A stretch of 64,000 nt of DNA, taken from NCBI GenBank assembly GCA_051955535.1, contig JBQCGP010000029.1:62001-126000 (forward strand), given 5' to 3'. The DNA is from 13-2-20CM-68-14 sp051955535 (GTDB lineage Bacteria; Actinomycetota; Thermoleophilia; Gaiellales; Gaiellaceae). A model generated the notes under the pieces. It worked only from the letters and a program-made list of their open reading frames with translations, searched no databases and had not been told where the DNA came from. Of this stretch, positions 7,329-14,935 are shown piece after piece. The position numbers were made by a program, and so were the translations under genes. Each line of letters begins with the position of its first letter. The first letter of the stretch is position 1.

Positions 7329-9092
7329 ATGAGGAAGCTGTTGCTAGTGCCGCTCCTCTTGACGCTGCTGTTCGGCGTGGCGTCGATCGCGGGAGCGCAA
7401 CCACCAACGGGAACTGAGGCGCTTGTCAGCATCGGTAGCCCGTCGGCACCGTTTTCGCAGAACAAGCAGAACGAGCCCGCGATGGCGGTGGACGCGGAGC
7501 ACCCGAACGTGCTCGCCGCAGGGTCGAACGACAACATCGACATGGAGGCGTGTAACGCAGGCGACCCAACGACCTGTCCCTTCACCCCCGGCGTCGGTTC
7601 CTCGGGGATCTACTTCTCGTTCGACAACGGCGAGCACTGGACTCAGCCGACGTACACGGGATTGACAGCCCGCGACTGCCTGGGGCCGGCGGCCTGCACG
7701 GCGCATCCGGGCGCGATCGGGACACTGCCGTGGTACTCCGAGAACGGGCTCGTCTCCGACGGCGATCCCGCGCTGGCATTCGGGCCGGTGTACAAGAACG
7801 GCGGGTTCTCCTGGGATAACGGCTCGCGTCTCTACTACGCGAACCTGACCTCGCAAGTGAACGCCGCGCGTAACGACGCCTTCCGCGGTTACGAGGCGGT
7901 CTATGTCTCCCGCACCGACAATCCGCTGGCGGCGGCACTCGGTGGATCAGCAGGTAAGGCAGCCTGGCAGCAACCCGTGCTCGTCACGAAGCAGAGTGGT
8001 TCGACGTTCTCGGACAAGGAACAGGTTTGGGCCGACAATGCGTCTTCGAGCCCGTTCTTCGGCACGGTCTACGTCTGCAACGCGTCCTTCCGCGGAAACG
8101 CCTCGTTCAAGAATGCGAACGAGCCTGCACCCCTGACGGTGTCCGTGTCCCATGACGGCGGCGACACATGGCAGTCGAAGCAGCTGACTCCGGCGGCGTC
8201 GGGCCCGAACAACGGCTCGGCGAACGGGTTCGGCATCTCGGGCTGCACGGTCCGGACCGCGTCGGACGGAACGGCGTACATCTTCGCCGAGCGGTTCTCC
8301 GCCAGCGGGCATAGCGCGCACGTGATGTTCAAGTCGGCGAACGGCGGCTCCAGCTGGACGAAGCCCGTCGTGACGCAGACCGTCGTCGATCCGTGCTTCG
8401 CGACCAGCAATGACGGCTCCGGACAGCGGTGCGTCGAGGACGGGCTTGCGGGTGCACGCAACGACCTGGCAGCCTCGCCGAGCGTCGACATCGCGAACGG
8501 TGCGCCGACGGGTGCGGACGCGACGAACATGATCGTGGACGCGTGGGCAGACGGAAGTGGCGGACTCAACAATGAGCACGTCATGTTCAGCTCGAGCCCG
8601 GGCGCCAGCGGCGGGGCGACCTGGACCACCCCGACGCCGATCGAGTCGGCGGGTGACCACGGCTACTACGCTGCCCCGGCGATCTCGCCGAACGGAACGG
8701 ACGTCTACGTTGTCTACAACGCGTTCGACACGCCGTATGCACTCACCACGAGCACCCCGCGGGTTCTGGTCGGCGTCGTCAAGCACGCGGCGGTGTCCGG
8801 CGGCGCGGTCGGGGCGTTCTCGGAAGTGCATCGAGGAGCACCCGGCGATCCGCGCGGTTCGAGCCAGAACAACCTCGTGATGGAGTTCCTGGGCGACTAT
8901 GTGTACGCCGTGGCGACGCGGGACTACGGCGCAGGCGTCTGGAACGACACCCGAAACGCCGCCGACTGCCCGGCGATCGACGCCTACCGCCAGTCGTTCC
9001 AAACCGGCGGCTCGGTGCATGTGCCCGCGCCGAACGCAGACTGCCCGGCGACGTGGGGCAACAGCGACATCTTCGGCTGGACCTCAGGCTGA
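7329..9092 (+). CDS. Exported sialidase-fold beta-propeller protein, copy 2
   Basis: 587 aa with a signal peptide (MRKLLLVPLLLTLLFGVASI, cleavage near GAQ). Colinear paralog of the 5423 protein: both have PFSQNKQNEPA near residue 40, the DMEACN...TCPFTPGVG block, TGLTARDCLG, ENGLVSDGDPALAFG and the C-terminal WNDTRNAADCPAID. Asp-box-like turns are SFDNGEHW, SHDGGDTW and SANGGSSW. Shine-Dalgarno GGAGGGGAAGAG precedes the ATG. Function is probably extracellular, binding or processing polymers; the enzymatic activity is unknown. The pair looks like a tandem duplication that has diverged well. Confidence 0.82.
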   Translation: MRKLLLVPLLLTLLFGVASIAGAQPPTGTEALVSIGSPSAPFSQNKQNEPAMAVDAEHPNVLAAGSNDNIDMEACNAGDPTTCPFTPGVGSSGIYFSFDNGEHWTQPTYTGLTARDCLGPAACTAHPGAIGTLPWYSENGLVSDGDPALAFGPVYKNGGFSWDNGSRLYYANLTSQVNAARNDAFRGYEAVYVSRTDNPLAAALGGSAGKAAWQQPVLVTKQSGSTFSDKEQVWADNASSSPFFGTVYVCNASFRGNASFKNANEPAPLTVSVSHDGGDTWQSKQLTPAASGPNNGSANGFGISGCTVRTASDGTAYIFAERFSASGHSAHVMFKSANGGSSWTKPVVTQTVVDPCFATSNDGSGQRCVEDGLAGARNDLAASPSVDIANGAPTGADATNMIVDAWADGSGGLNNEHVMFSSSPGASGGATWTTPTPIESAGDHGYYAAPAISPNGTDVYVVYNAFDTPYALTTSTPRVLVGVVKHAAVSGGAVGAFSEVHRGAPGDPRGSSQNNLVMEFLGDYVYAVATRDYGAGVWNDTRNAADCPAIDAYRQSFQTGGSVHVPAPNADCPATWGNSDIFGWTSG

Positions 9093-9104
9093 AGACCATG
9101 CACA

Positions 9105-9135
9105 GCAGAAGGGCCGGCGCTGCCGGCCCTTCTGC
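9105..9135 (+). terminator. Hairpin terminator between copy 2 and the 9163 gene
   Basis: GCAGAAGGGCCGGC (9105-9118) pairs perfectly over 14 bp with GCCGGCCCTTCTGC (9122-9135), loop GCT. It belongs to the AGGGCCGSC hairpin group seen repeatedly in this window. Confidence 0.75.
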
Positions 9136-9162
9136 TCCCGGCAGGCGGAGAGGAGGAGTCGA

Positions 9163-10353
9163 ATGAGGTTGATGCGTTTCGTGACGTTCGCTGTCACGCT
9201 GGTCGCGTTCGCCTGGGTCGTGCAGGCGGGCGCCGCAAGCTCCGGGGGCACCACGAGCTCCGGAAGTGCCGGATCCGGGTGCATCGCGCACCATCCGATG
9301 TATGTGGAGGGCACGTTCGAGGTTCAGTACGCGGCCGGCTGCTCCGGCCACGACGAGCCCGAGCTCGATCCCGTCTCGAGCGCGGCTCACTCGGCACAAG
9401 ACCTGACCTGGAGATTCGTGCTGCCGAGCGCCGGCTCGTCCAACGTGTCTGCGACGGGACCGACGTTCTGGTTCGGCGGCACGGTCACCGACCCGAACAG
9501 CCTGTTCGGCCAGTCGTTCCTGGAAGTGCAGTTCTATCCCGATTCGATCGTCCGCAACTGCACCCCGAACGGCGGGTTCCAGGTCTCGTACGCGAAGGAC
9601 GCCTACTCGGTCTGCTCGCCTGTCTGGAGCATCCACGCGACCGGGCAGAAGCCGGTCCTCCACGAGCCGGCCGCGTTCAACGCGATGCTCACGACCGGAG
9701 CGAAGCACGTGCCGCTCGTCATGCACGCGGGCGACACGATCGACATCCATTTCCACGTCGTCTCGCAGTCTCAGGGCTGGCACATCGACGTCACCGATGA
9801 GACGACAGGGGGCTCGGGGACAATCGTCCTCAACAGCGCCGACGGGCCGCTGCTGCCGGCCTTCGACAAGCAGGAGATCGGCAACGCCCTCGGCTGGGGG
9901 CTCGTCAACGACACCCCGAACTCGTTCGTCTGGGAGATCGGCCACACCTCGCCTTTCACGGCTCCGCGCTCCCAGTACTGCATCCCCGGGCAGCTGATCT
10001 GCCAGTCCTTCAACGAGCCGGCCTGGGCCGGGACGTCGCCGATCCAGATCAAGTCGGTGACCTTCGGCGACAGCTCGCACCCGACTTCGTGGGCGACGGT
10101 GTCGGACACCGGTGGTAAGGCCGAGATCCTCGGCAACTCGTTCGTCGGCCCGACCGATTGCTCGGGTTACGGAGGCCCGTTCTGCACGTACCCGTTCTTC
10201 ACGCAGGGTTCGAGCGGGGTCCACTACGGCACGGACTTCCCCGACGAGACCAACCACCTCGGGGGCGTCGACCAGTTTGCTCAGATGACCAATTGCCCGG
10301 GGCCGCTCGGGCCGACCTACTGCGTCACGCCGGTCCCGATCAACCTCCCTTAG
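9163..10353 (+). CDS. Exported protein of unknown family, 396 aa
   Basis: The ATG at 9163 is preceded by GGAGAGGAGGAG and starts a signal peptide (MRLMRFVTFAVTLVAFAWVV, cleavage near GAA). After a Ser/Gly/Thr linker comes a large beta-rich domain: MYVEGTFEVQYAAGCSGHDE, then VLHEPAAFNAM, HAGDTIDIHFHV and GWHIDVTDETTGGSG. Eleven Cys in the mature protein could support disulphides. I recognise no named fold; a metal-binding or lectin-like jelly roll would fit the HAGDTIDIHFH motif, but this is a guess. The open frame extends upstream to 8899, but that part lies inside the preceding gene. Confidence 0.7.
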   Translation: MRLMRFVTFAVTLVAFAWVVQAGAASSGGTTSSGSAGSGCIAHHPMYVEGTFEVQYAAGCSGHDEPELDPVSSAAHSAQDLTWRFVLPSAGSSNVSATGPTFWFGGTVTDPNSLFGQSFLEVQFYPDSIVRNCTPNGGFQVSYAKDAYSVCSPVWSIHATGQKPVLHEPAAFNAMLTTGAKHVPLVMHAGDTIDIHFHVVSQSQGWHIDVTDETTGGSGTIVLNSADGPLLPAFDKQEIGNALGWGLVNDTPNSFVWEIGHTSPFTAPRSQYCIPGQLICQSFNEPAWAGTSPIQIKSVTFGDSSHPTSWATVSDTGGKAEILGNSFVGPTDCSGYGGPFCTYPFFTQGSSGVHYGTDFPDETNHLGGVDQFAQMTNCPGPLGPTYCVTPVPINLP

Positions 10354-10364
10354 AGAGCCACGGT

Positions 10365-10392
10365 GGGTGGGGGCGCTTCGGCGCTTCCACCC
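10365..10392 (+). terminator. UUCG-tetraloop hairpin after the 9163 gene
   Basis: GGGTGGGGGCGC (10365-10376) pairs with GCGCTTCCACCC (10381-10392) around a C(UUCG)G tetraloop, with two G-T wobbles. It starts 12 nt after the stop codon. Confidence 0.6.
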
Positions 10393-10441
10393 GCCCGATT
10401 CCCTCCAGAAAAGGCGAAAAGCCCTAAGAGGGCGTTTCGCC

Positions 10442-10498
10442 GAGGGGATGGGGCGGTGGGTCGCCTGTTCTATCGGCGACCGGACGTTCCCTCCCCTC
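10442..10498 (-). ncRNA. Candidate structured RNA element (nested hairpin), function unknown
   Basis: Outer stem GAGGGGA (plus strand 10442-10448) with TCCCCTC (10492-10498), extended past a bulged T by three more pairs. Inside it a 7-bp stem GGTCGCC/GGCGACC (10459-10465 and 10475-10481) closes a 9-nt loop. On the minus strand the element is followed by the hairpin 10441-10413 and the run TTTTC, as in an intrinsic terminator, so I place it on that strand. It could equally be part of the groEL 3' UTR. Confidence 0.3.
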
Positions 10499-10553
10499 AC
10501 CCAATCGGGTGAATAGCCAAAGAAGAGCCCGGCTCTGCCGGGCTCGTTACCAA

Positions 10554-10584
10554 GCAAAAGGGCCGGCGGAGCCGGCCCTTTTGC
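10554..10584. terminator. Bidirectional hairpin terminator near the groEL 3' end
   Basis: GCAAAAGGGCCGGC (10554-10567) pairs over 14 bp with GCCGGCCCTTTTGC (10571-10584), loop GGA. T-runs follow the stem on both strands, so it can serve both the rightward 9163 gene and the leftward groEL. Confidence 0.75.
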
Positions 10585-10606
10585 TGTGCCACCCAACGAG
10601 GGGGCT

Positions 10607-10633
10607 CATGGGGGAAACCGGGTTTCCCCCATG
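10607..10633. terminator. 27-nt inverted repeat just past the groEL stop
   Basis: CATGGGGGAAACC (10607-10619) and GGTTTCCCCCATG (10621-10633) are perfect inverted repeats around a single G. The element lies 4 nt beyond groEL and is probably its first transcript end or an mRNA-stabilising hairpin. Confidence 0.6.
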
Positions 10634-10637
10634 CGAT

Positions 10638-12263
10638 TTACATCATGCCGCCCATATCGGGCATGCCCGCGCCGGCGCCGACCGGATTCTTCTCCGGCGG
10701 CTCGGCGACGACTGCCTCGGTGGTGAGGATGTTCTTCGCGATCGACGCGGCGTTCTGCAGCGCCGAGCGCGTCACCATGGTCGGGTCGATGATCCCGGCC
10801 GCGAAGAGGTCCTCGATCTCGCCCGTCTCGACGTTCAGGCCGTGGCCCTTGTCCGCCTCGCGGATGTCGGAGACGACGACCGAGCCCTCCAGTCCGGCGT
10901 TCTGCGCCAGCTGGCGGATCGGCTCCTCGAGCGAGCGGGCGATGATCGCCGCGCCCGTCTTCTCGTCACCGTCGAAGGAGTCGAGCTTGATCGCCTCGCT
11001 CGCGTTCAGGAGCGCGACGCCGCCGCCGGGGACGATGCCCTCCTCGAGGGCCGCCCGCGTGGCCTGCAGCGCGTCCTCGACGCGGTGCTTCTTCTCCTTC
11101 ATCTCCGTCTCCGTTGCAGCGCCGACCTTGACGACGGCCACGCCGCCCGCGAGCTTCGCCAGGCGCTCCTGGAGCTTCTCGCGGTCGAAGTCGGAGTCGG
11201 TGTTCTCGATCTCGGCCTTCAGCTGCTTGATGCGGGCCTTGATCCCCTCGCTGTCACCGCCACCGTCGATGATCGTCGTCGAGTCCTTGTCGACGACGAC
11301 GCGGCGGGCGCGACCCAGCTGCGAGAGCTTCGTGTTCTCGAGCTTGAGGCCCATCTCCTCGGTGATCACCTCGGCGCCGCTGAGGATCGCAATGTCCTCG
11401 AGCATGCGCTTGCGGCGGTCGCCGAAGCCGGGAGCCTTGACCGCAACGGCGGTGAAAGTGCCGCGCAGCTTGTTGACCACGATCGTCGCGAGCGACTCGC
11501 CCTCGACGTCCTCGGCCACGATCAGCAGCGGCTTGCCGGCCTGGATCACCTGCTCGAGCACCGGCAGCAGGTCCTTGACGGCCCCGATCTTCTGGTTCGC
11601 GACCAGGATGTACGGGTCCTCGAGGACTGCCTCCATGCGCTCGGCGTCCGTGATCATGTACGGCGACAGGTAGCCCTTGTCGAACTGCATGCCTTCGGTG
11701 AACTCGAGCTCGAGCCCGAACGTCTGGCCTTCCTCGACGTTGACGACGCCGTCCTTGCCGACCTTCTCGATCGCGTCGGCGATCACGTCGCCGATCTCGC
11801 GCTCGCGCGCGGAGATGGTGGCGACCCGGGCGATGTCCTCCTTGCCGTTGACCTCCTTGGACTGGCCCTTGAGGTCCTCGACGACAGCGTCGACCGCCGT
11901 CTCGATGCCGCGCTTGAGCGCCATCGGGTTCGCGCCGGCCGCGACGTTCTTCAGGCCCTCGCGGACGATGCCCTGAGCGAGCACGGTCGCGGTCGTCGTG
12001 CCGTCGCCGGCGACGTCGTTGGTCGCGGTCGCGACCTCGCGGACGAGCTGCGCGCCCTGGTTCTCGAAGACGTCCTCGACCTCGATCTCTCGAGCGATCG
12101 TGACGCCGTCGTTGGTGATGGTCGGCGCGCCGAACTTCTTGTCGAGCACGACGTACCGACCCTTCGGGCCAAGGGTGACCTTGACCGCGTCGGCGAGGAT
12201 GTTCACGCCACGCTCGAGCGAGCGGCGCGCATCCTCGTTGAACTTCAGCTCCTTGTGAGCCAT
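10638..12263 (-). CDS. groEL: Chaperonin GroEL (Hsp60)
   Basis: 541 aa, full length. Begins MAHKELKFNEDARRSLERGV. Hallmarks include VTLGPKGRYVVLDKKFGAP with the ATP-binding loop, NDVAGDGTTTATVLAQGIV (catalytic Asp), PYILVANQKIGAVKDLLPVL in the apical domain, and the chaperonin signature near ALQATRAALEEGIVPGGGVA. The tail is GAGAGMPDMGGMM, the Gly-Met tail that lines the folding cavity. It works with GroES, encoded 19 nt upstream, as a double-ring ATP-dependent foldase in the cytoplasm. The single CIRCE site upstream of groES implies HrcA control of both genes. Confidence 0.98.
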   Translation of the reverse strand: MAHKELKFNEDARRSLERGVNILADAVKVTLGPKGRYVVLDKKFGAPTITNDGVTIAREIEVEDVFENQGAQLVREVATATNDVAGDGTTTATVLAQGIVREGLKNVAAGANPMALKRGIETAVDAVVEDLKGQSKEVNGKEDIARVATISAREREIGDVIADAIEKVGKDGVVNVEEGQTFGLELEFTEGMQFDKGYLSPYMITDAERMEAVLEDPYILVANQKIGAVKDLLPVLEQVIQAGKPLLIVAEDVEGESLATIVVNKLRGTFTAVAVKAPGFGDRRKRMLEDIAILSGAEVITEEMGLKLENTKLSQLGRARRVVVDKDSTTIIDGGGDSEGIKARIKQLKAEIENTDSDFDREKLQERLAKLAGGVAVVKVGAATETEMKEKKHRVEDALQATRAALEEGIVPGGGVALLNASEAIKLDSFDGDEKTGAAIIARSLEEPIRQLAQNAGLEGSVVVSDIREADKGHGLNVETGEIEDLFAAGIIDPTMVTRSALQNAASIAKNILTTEAVVAEPPEKNPVGAGAGMPDMGGMM

Positions 12264-12282
12264 TCAGCTTCCTCCCTTGTTG

Positions 12283-12600
12283 TTACGCAGCGGCGCCCGC
12301 GGGCTCACGCGTTCCGACGACCTTGGCGAGCACATCCGACTCGCGCAGGATCAGGACGTCGTCGGAGCCGAGCTTGACCTCGGTGCCGCCGTACTTCGAA
12401 AAGATGATCTCGTCGCCCTCGGCAACGTCCATCGGGACGAGCTCGCCGCTGTCGTTGCGGCTGCCGGGGCCGACCGCGAGGACCTTGCCGCGCTGCGGCT
12501 TCTCCTTCGCGGTGTCGGGCAGGACGATCCCGCTCGTCGTCGTCTCCTCCTCTTCGAGGACCTCGACAATCAGGCGGTCGCCCAGCGGCTGTAGATCCAT
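12283..12600 (-). CDS. groES: Co-chaperonin GroES
   Basis: 105 aa. DLQPLGDRLIVEVLEEEETT at the N-terminus and the mobile loop SGIVLPDTAKEKPQRGKVLA identify GroES; VAEGDEIIFSKYGGTEVKLG closes the beta-barrel. It forms the seven-membered lid of GroEL. AAGGAGG lies before the ATG at 12600. First gene of groES-groEL, downstream of a CIRCE operator and a TTGCGC/TATAAA promoter. Confidence 0.98.
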   Translation of the reverse strand: MDLQPLGDRLIVEVLEEEETTTSGIVLPDTAKEKPQRGKVLAVGPGSRNDSGELVPMDVAEGDEIIFSKYGGTEVKLGSDDVLILRESDVLAKVVGTREPAGAAA

Positions 12601-12636
12601 CCAGATGCCTCCTTACTACGTACTTTGTGACACTGC

Positions 12637-12663
12637 TTGGCACTCTCGGATGGCGAGTGCCAG
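12637..12663 (-). promoter_or_regulatory. CIRCE operator (HrcA binding site)
   Basis: TTGGCACTC (12637-12645), a 9-nt spacer, then GAGTGCCAG (12655-12663). This matches the CIRCE consensus TTAGCACTC-N9-GAGTGCTAA with one change in the left arm and two in the right. It sits five nt downstream of the -10 box of groES, where bound HrcA would block transcription until heat stress. hrcA itself is not in the window. Confidence 0.93.
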
Positions 12664-12668
12664 GCGAT

Positions 12669-12696
12669 TTTATAGGCACTCATGCGGGTCGCGCAA
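12669..12696 (-). promoter_or_regulatory. groESL promoter
   Basis: On the minus strand, -35 TTGCGC (12696-12691), a 16-nt spacer and -10 TATAAA (12674-12669). The CIRCE operator covers the expected start of transcription. Confidence 0.75.
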
Positions 12697-12738
12697 CCTC
12701 GTTCCGAAAACGATCCTGGCTGTGTTACAAACCTCCCG

Positions 12739-13179
12739 GTGAAACGGGAATTCTCGGCCGGAGGTGTCCTCGTCCGCAAGCTCAAAGGCGACTGGGTGCT
12801 CGCGGCGATCCGGCCGGCCGGCAAGAAGCCGGGCGTGTGGGCGCTGCCGAAGGGGAACATCGGCCGCGACGAGGACCCACGAGAGACGGCTCGCCGGGAA
12901 GTCCATGAGGAGACGGGAGCCACAGGGCGCCTGGTCGACAAGCTCGGCGACGTGCGGTACATCTACACCTGGGACGGCGAGCGGATCTTCAAGGTCGTCA
13001 GCTTCTTCCTGCTCCGCTACTCGAGCGGCCGTCTCGGTGACTTGCCGCCCGCGACCGCCCACGAGGTCGCCGAGGTGCGCTGGCTGCCGCTCGCGGAGGC
13101 GCCGAAGCTTCTGGCGTACGGCGGCGAGCGGGAGATGGCTGAGCGCGCACTAGCCTCCCTGGCCTCCGGAACCGTATGA
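12739..13179 (+). CDS. Nudix hydrolase
   Basis: 146 aa from GTG at 12739. The Nudix box is GNIGRDEDPRETARREVHEE followed by TGA (about residues 40-62), with all catalytic Glu residues present. The start VKREFSAGGVLVRK is the common beginning of this family. An in-frame ATG at 12682 would add 19 residues but lies inside the divergent groES promoter, so it is rejected. Such small Nudix proteins hydrolyse diphosphate-linked nucleotides such as ApnA or oxidised dNTPs; the substrate is not determinable here. Confidence 0.9.
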   Translation: MKREFSAGGVLVRKLKGDWVLAAIRPAGKKPGVWALPKGNIGRDEDPRETARREVHEETGATGRLVDKLGDVRYIYTWDGERIFKVVSFFLLRYSSGRLGDLPPATAHEVAEVRWLPLAEAPKLLAYGGEREMAERALASLASGTV

Positions 13180-13216
13180 TTGCGCGACTTTCGCCGCAGA
13201 CGTGTTGACCGGAGCC

Positions 13217-13564
13217 ATGTACGCCCTCAACTTCTACTCGCCAATGGTGGCCGACCAGCTCCGCTCGGGTCGCAAGACGGCGACAATCCGGCTCGGCGAC
13301 AAGTCGGGCAAGTACAAGAAAGGCATGATCGTCCAGGTGCTCGCCGGCGCCCGCTACAGCCCTCGTGAGCGGGTCTTCGACGCGGTGATCGACAAGGTCG
13401 AGGTGAAGAGGCTCATGGACCTGTCGCCGCGGGAGATCGAGCACGACAACCCGGAGATCCGGCGCAACGAGGAGATGGCCCACTTCCTCGGCCAGCTCTA
13501 CAACCGCGAGGTCACCGACGACGACACCGTCACGGTGATCCGCTTCTCGCAGATCCGGGGCTGA
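13217..13564 (+). CDS. ASCH-domain protein
   Basis: 115 aa from ATG at 13217 (GTG at 13202 is an alternative). MYALNFYSPMVADQLRSGRK, then TATIRLGDKSGKYKKGMIVQ and the C-terminal DDDTVTVIRFSQIRG give the short beta-barrel typical of ASCH domains, which resemble PUA folds and are thought to bind RNA or nucleotides. No enzymatic motif is certain. It follows the Nudix gene by 37 nt on the same strand, which suggests nucleotide or RNA metabolism but does not prove an operon. Confidence 0.72.
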   Translation: MYALNFYSPMVADQLRSGRKTATIRLGDKSGKYKKGMIVQVLAGARYSPRERVFDAVIDKVEVKRLMDLSPREIEHDNPEIRRNEEMAHFLGQLYNREVTDDDTVTVIRFSQIRG

Positions 13565-13570
13565 CCGCGC

Positions 13571-13849
13571 CTAGCGGCGCGTCTTTCGGATCGGGACGCC
13601 GAACTGCTCCGCCGGCCGAAGCCCGGCGCCGCAGGCCTCGCACTCGACCGCGAAGGCCGAGCTGAAGCGGGCGCCGCAGTTCGGGCAGCGCGCCCGCATC
13701 TCGCCGCCGCACTGCGGGCACGCGGACGGCAACTCGTCCTCGAACGCCTCGAAGTAGCGCTGCACGAAGCCGCACCCGAGGCAGAACGCAACCCAGTCGC
13801 CCAGCGTCTTCCGGCGCTCTTCGCGCAGCCAGTCGGCGGCCTTGCCCAC
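13571..13849 (-). CDS. Small protein with four CxxC zinc-ribbon motifs
   Basis: 92 aa from GTG at 13849. An N-terminal helix (KAADWLREERRKTLGDWVAF) precedes CLGC, CPQC, CPNC and CEAC in order (about residues 23-80), enough for two zinc ribbons. The tail GLRPAEQFGVPIRKTRR is basic. Function unknown; double zinc ribbons like this often mediate protein or nucleic-acid contacts. It is divergent from the E1alpha gene at 13892 and convergent with the ASCH gene (6-nt gap). Confidence 0.7.
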   Translation of the reverse strand: MGKAADWLREERRKTLGDWVAFCLGCGFVQRYFEAFEDELPSACPQCGGEMRARCPNCGARFSSAFAVECEACGAGLRPAEQFGVPIRKTRR

Positions 13850-13891
13850 GCCGTCACTGTACTCGGGAGCGATCGTTACGATTCCCCGGCG

Positions 13892-14935
13892 ATGGCGATC
13901 CGTGAAGCAGAGCCGCTCGGCTCGCTGAGTGAGGTCAAGGAGGCGGGGCTCGACCGCGAGGACCTGCTCGGCATCTACCGCAACATGCTGGTCACGCGCG
14001 GGATCGAGGAGCGCGGCCACATCCTCTACAAGCAGGGCAAGATTCCGGGCTCCTTCTACACGGGCCGCGGCAACGAAGCGTCGTCGGTCGGGGTCGCGAC
14101 CGCTCTGGGGCCTGACGACGTCGGCACGCCGCTGCATCGCGACATGGGTGTCCATGTCACGCGCGGCGTGGAGCCTTGGCGCATCTTCGCGCAGTACATG
14201 GGCCGGTACGACGGCCCCACGCACGGGCGCGACGGCAATGTCCACATGGCCGACGCGAACCTGGGGCTGATCGCCATGGTCAGCCACCTGCCGGCGATGC
14301 TTCCTGTCGCGGTTGGCTGCGCGCTCGCATTCCGGATCCGGGGCCAGGACCGCGTCGCAGTCGGCTGGTACGGCGAAGGCGCTTCCGCGCGCGGCGACGC
14401 GCACGAGGCGATGAACTTCGCCGGCGTCCGGCAGCTGCCGGTCGTCTTCATTTGCGACAACAACCAGTGGGCCTACTCGACGCCGACTCATCTCGAGTAC
14501 GCCTGCGAGCATCTCGCCGACCGGGCGCAGGGGTACGGGTTTGACGGCGTCGTCGTCGACGGAACCGACGTGCTCGCCGTCTACCGCGAGACGAAGAGCG
14601 CGATCGAGAAGGCGCGCAGCGGGGGAGGACCGACGCTGATCGAGTCCCTGACGCTGCGCATGGAAGGCCACGCCGTCCACGACGACGCTTTCTACGTGCC
14701 CAAGGAGATGTTCGAGCAATGGGCGAAGAGCGACCCGATCGAGCGCTTCCGGACCTGGCTGCAGGAGCACGCCGAATTGACCGGCGCCGAGGAGGACGAG
14801 ATCACGGCCGGCGTCAAGAAGCTCCTGAACGACGCGCTCTCGCGCGCGGAGGAGTCGCCGCTGCCCGATCCGGCGAAGCTGACTGAGGGCGTGTTCGCGA
14901 CGCCGGAAGACCTCGACACACCTCATCACAAGTGA
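13892..14935 (+). CDS. 2-oxoacid dehydrogenase E1 component, alpha subunit
   Basis: 347 aa. Thiamine-diphosphate motif in VGWYGEGASARGDAHEAMNF and the following VFICDNNQWAYSTPT (about residues 150-195); GSFYTGRGNEASSVG lies near the N-terminus, and the phosphorylation-loop region MEGHAVHDDAFYVP is conserved. With the beta subunit it decarboxylates a 2-oxoacid and passes the acyl group to E2. Sequence alone does not separate pyruvate from branched-chain substrates. First gene of the E1alpha-E1beta-E2 operon; its stop overlaps the next start (GTGA). Confidence 0.93.
   Translation: MAIREAEPLGSLSEVKEAGLDREDLLGIYRNMLVTRGIEERGHILYKQGKIPGSFYTGRGNEASSVGVATALGPDDVGTPLHRDMGVHVTRGVEPWRIFAQYMGRYDGPTHGRDGNVHMADANLGLIAMVSHLPAMLPVAVGCALAFRIRGQDRVAVGWYGEGASARGDAHEAMNFAGVRQLPVVFICDNNQWAYSTPTHLEYACEHLADRAQGYGFDGVVVDGTDVLAVYRETKSAIEKARSGGGPTLIESLTLRMEGHAVHDDAFYVPKEMFEQWAKSDPIERFRTWLQEHAELTGAEEDEITAGVKKLLNDALSRAEESPLPDPAKLTEGVFATPEDLDTPHHK

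Larger units (their letters stand above)
10354..10637. other. Hairpin-dense intergenic region between two 3' ends
   Basis: No gene. The region holds a chain of hairpins between the convergent ends of the 9163 gene and groEL: 10365-10392 (UUCG tetraloop), 10413-10441 (followed on the minus strand by TTTTC), 10459-10481 nested in an outer stem 10442-10498, 10498-10511, 10525-10545, 10554-10584 and 10607-10633. Terminators explain some; the nested pair plus minus-strand terminator could be a small structured RNA. RNase P and SRP signature sequences were looked for and not found. Confidence 0.6.

Noticed and set aside
10354..10637. RNase P RNA or SRP RNA in the hairpin region.
   Set aside because: The minus strand has GGGAACGTCCGG, which recalls RNase P, but the length and the other conserved segments are missing; no GGAAGGAAGC-like SRP loop either.
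10509..12377. 622-codon open frame antisense to groEL.
   Set aside because: Low-complexity translation, wholly opposite GroEL, no start signal. GC-rich antisense artefact.
12682..12738. Upstream ATG start for the Nudix gene.
   Set aside because: It lies within the spacer of the divergent groES promoter and adds a non-conserved N-terminus.
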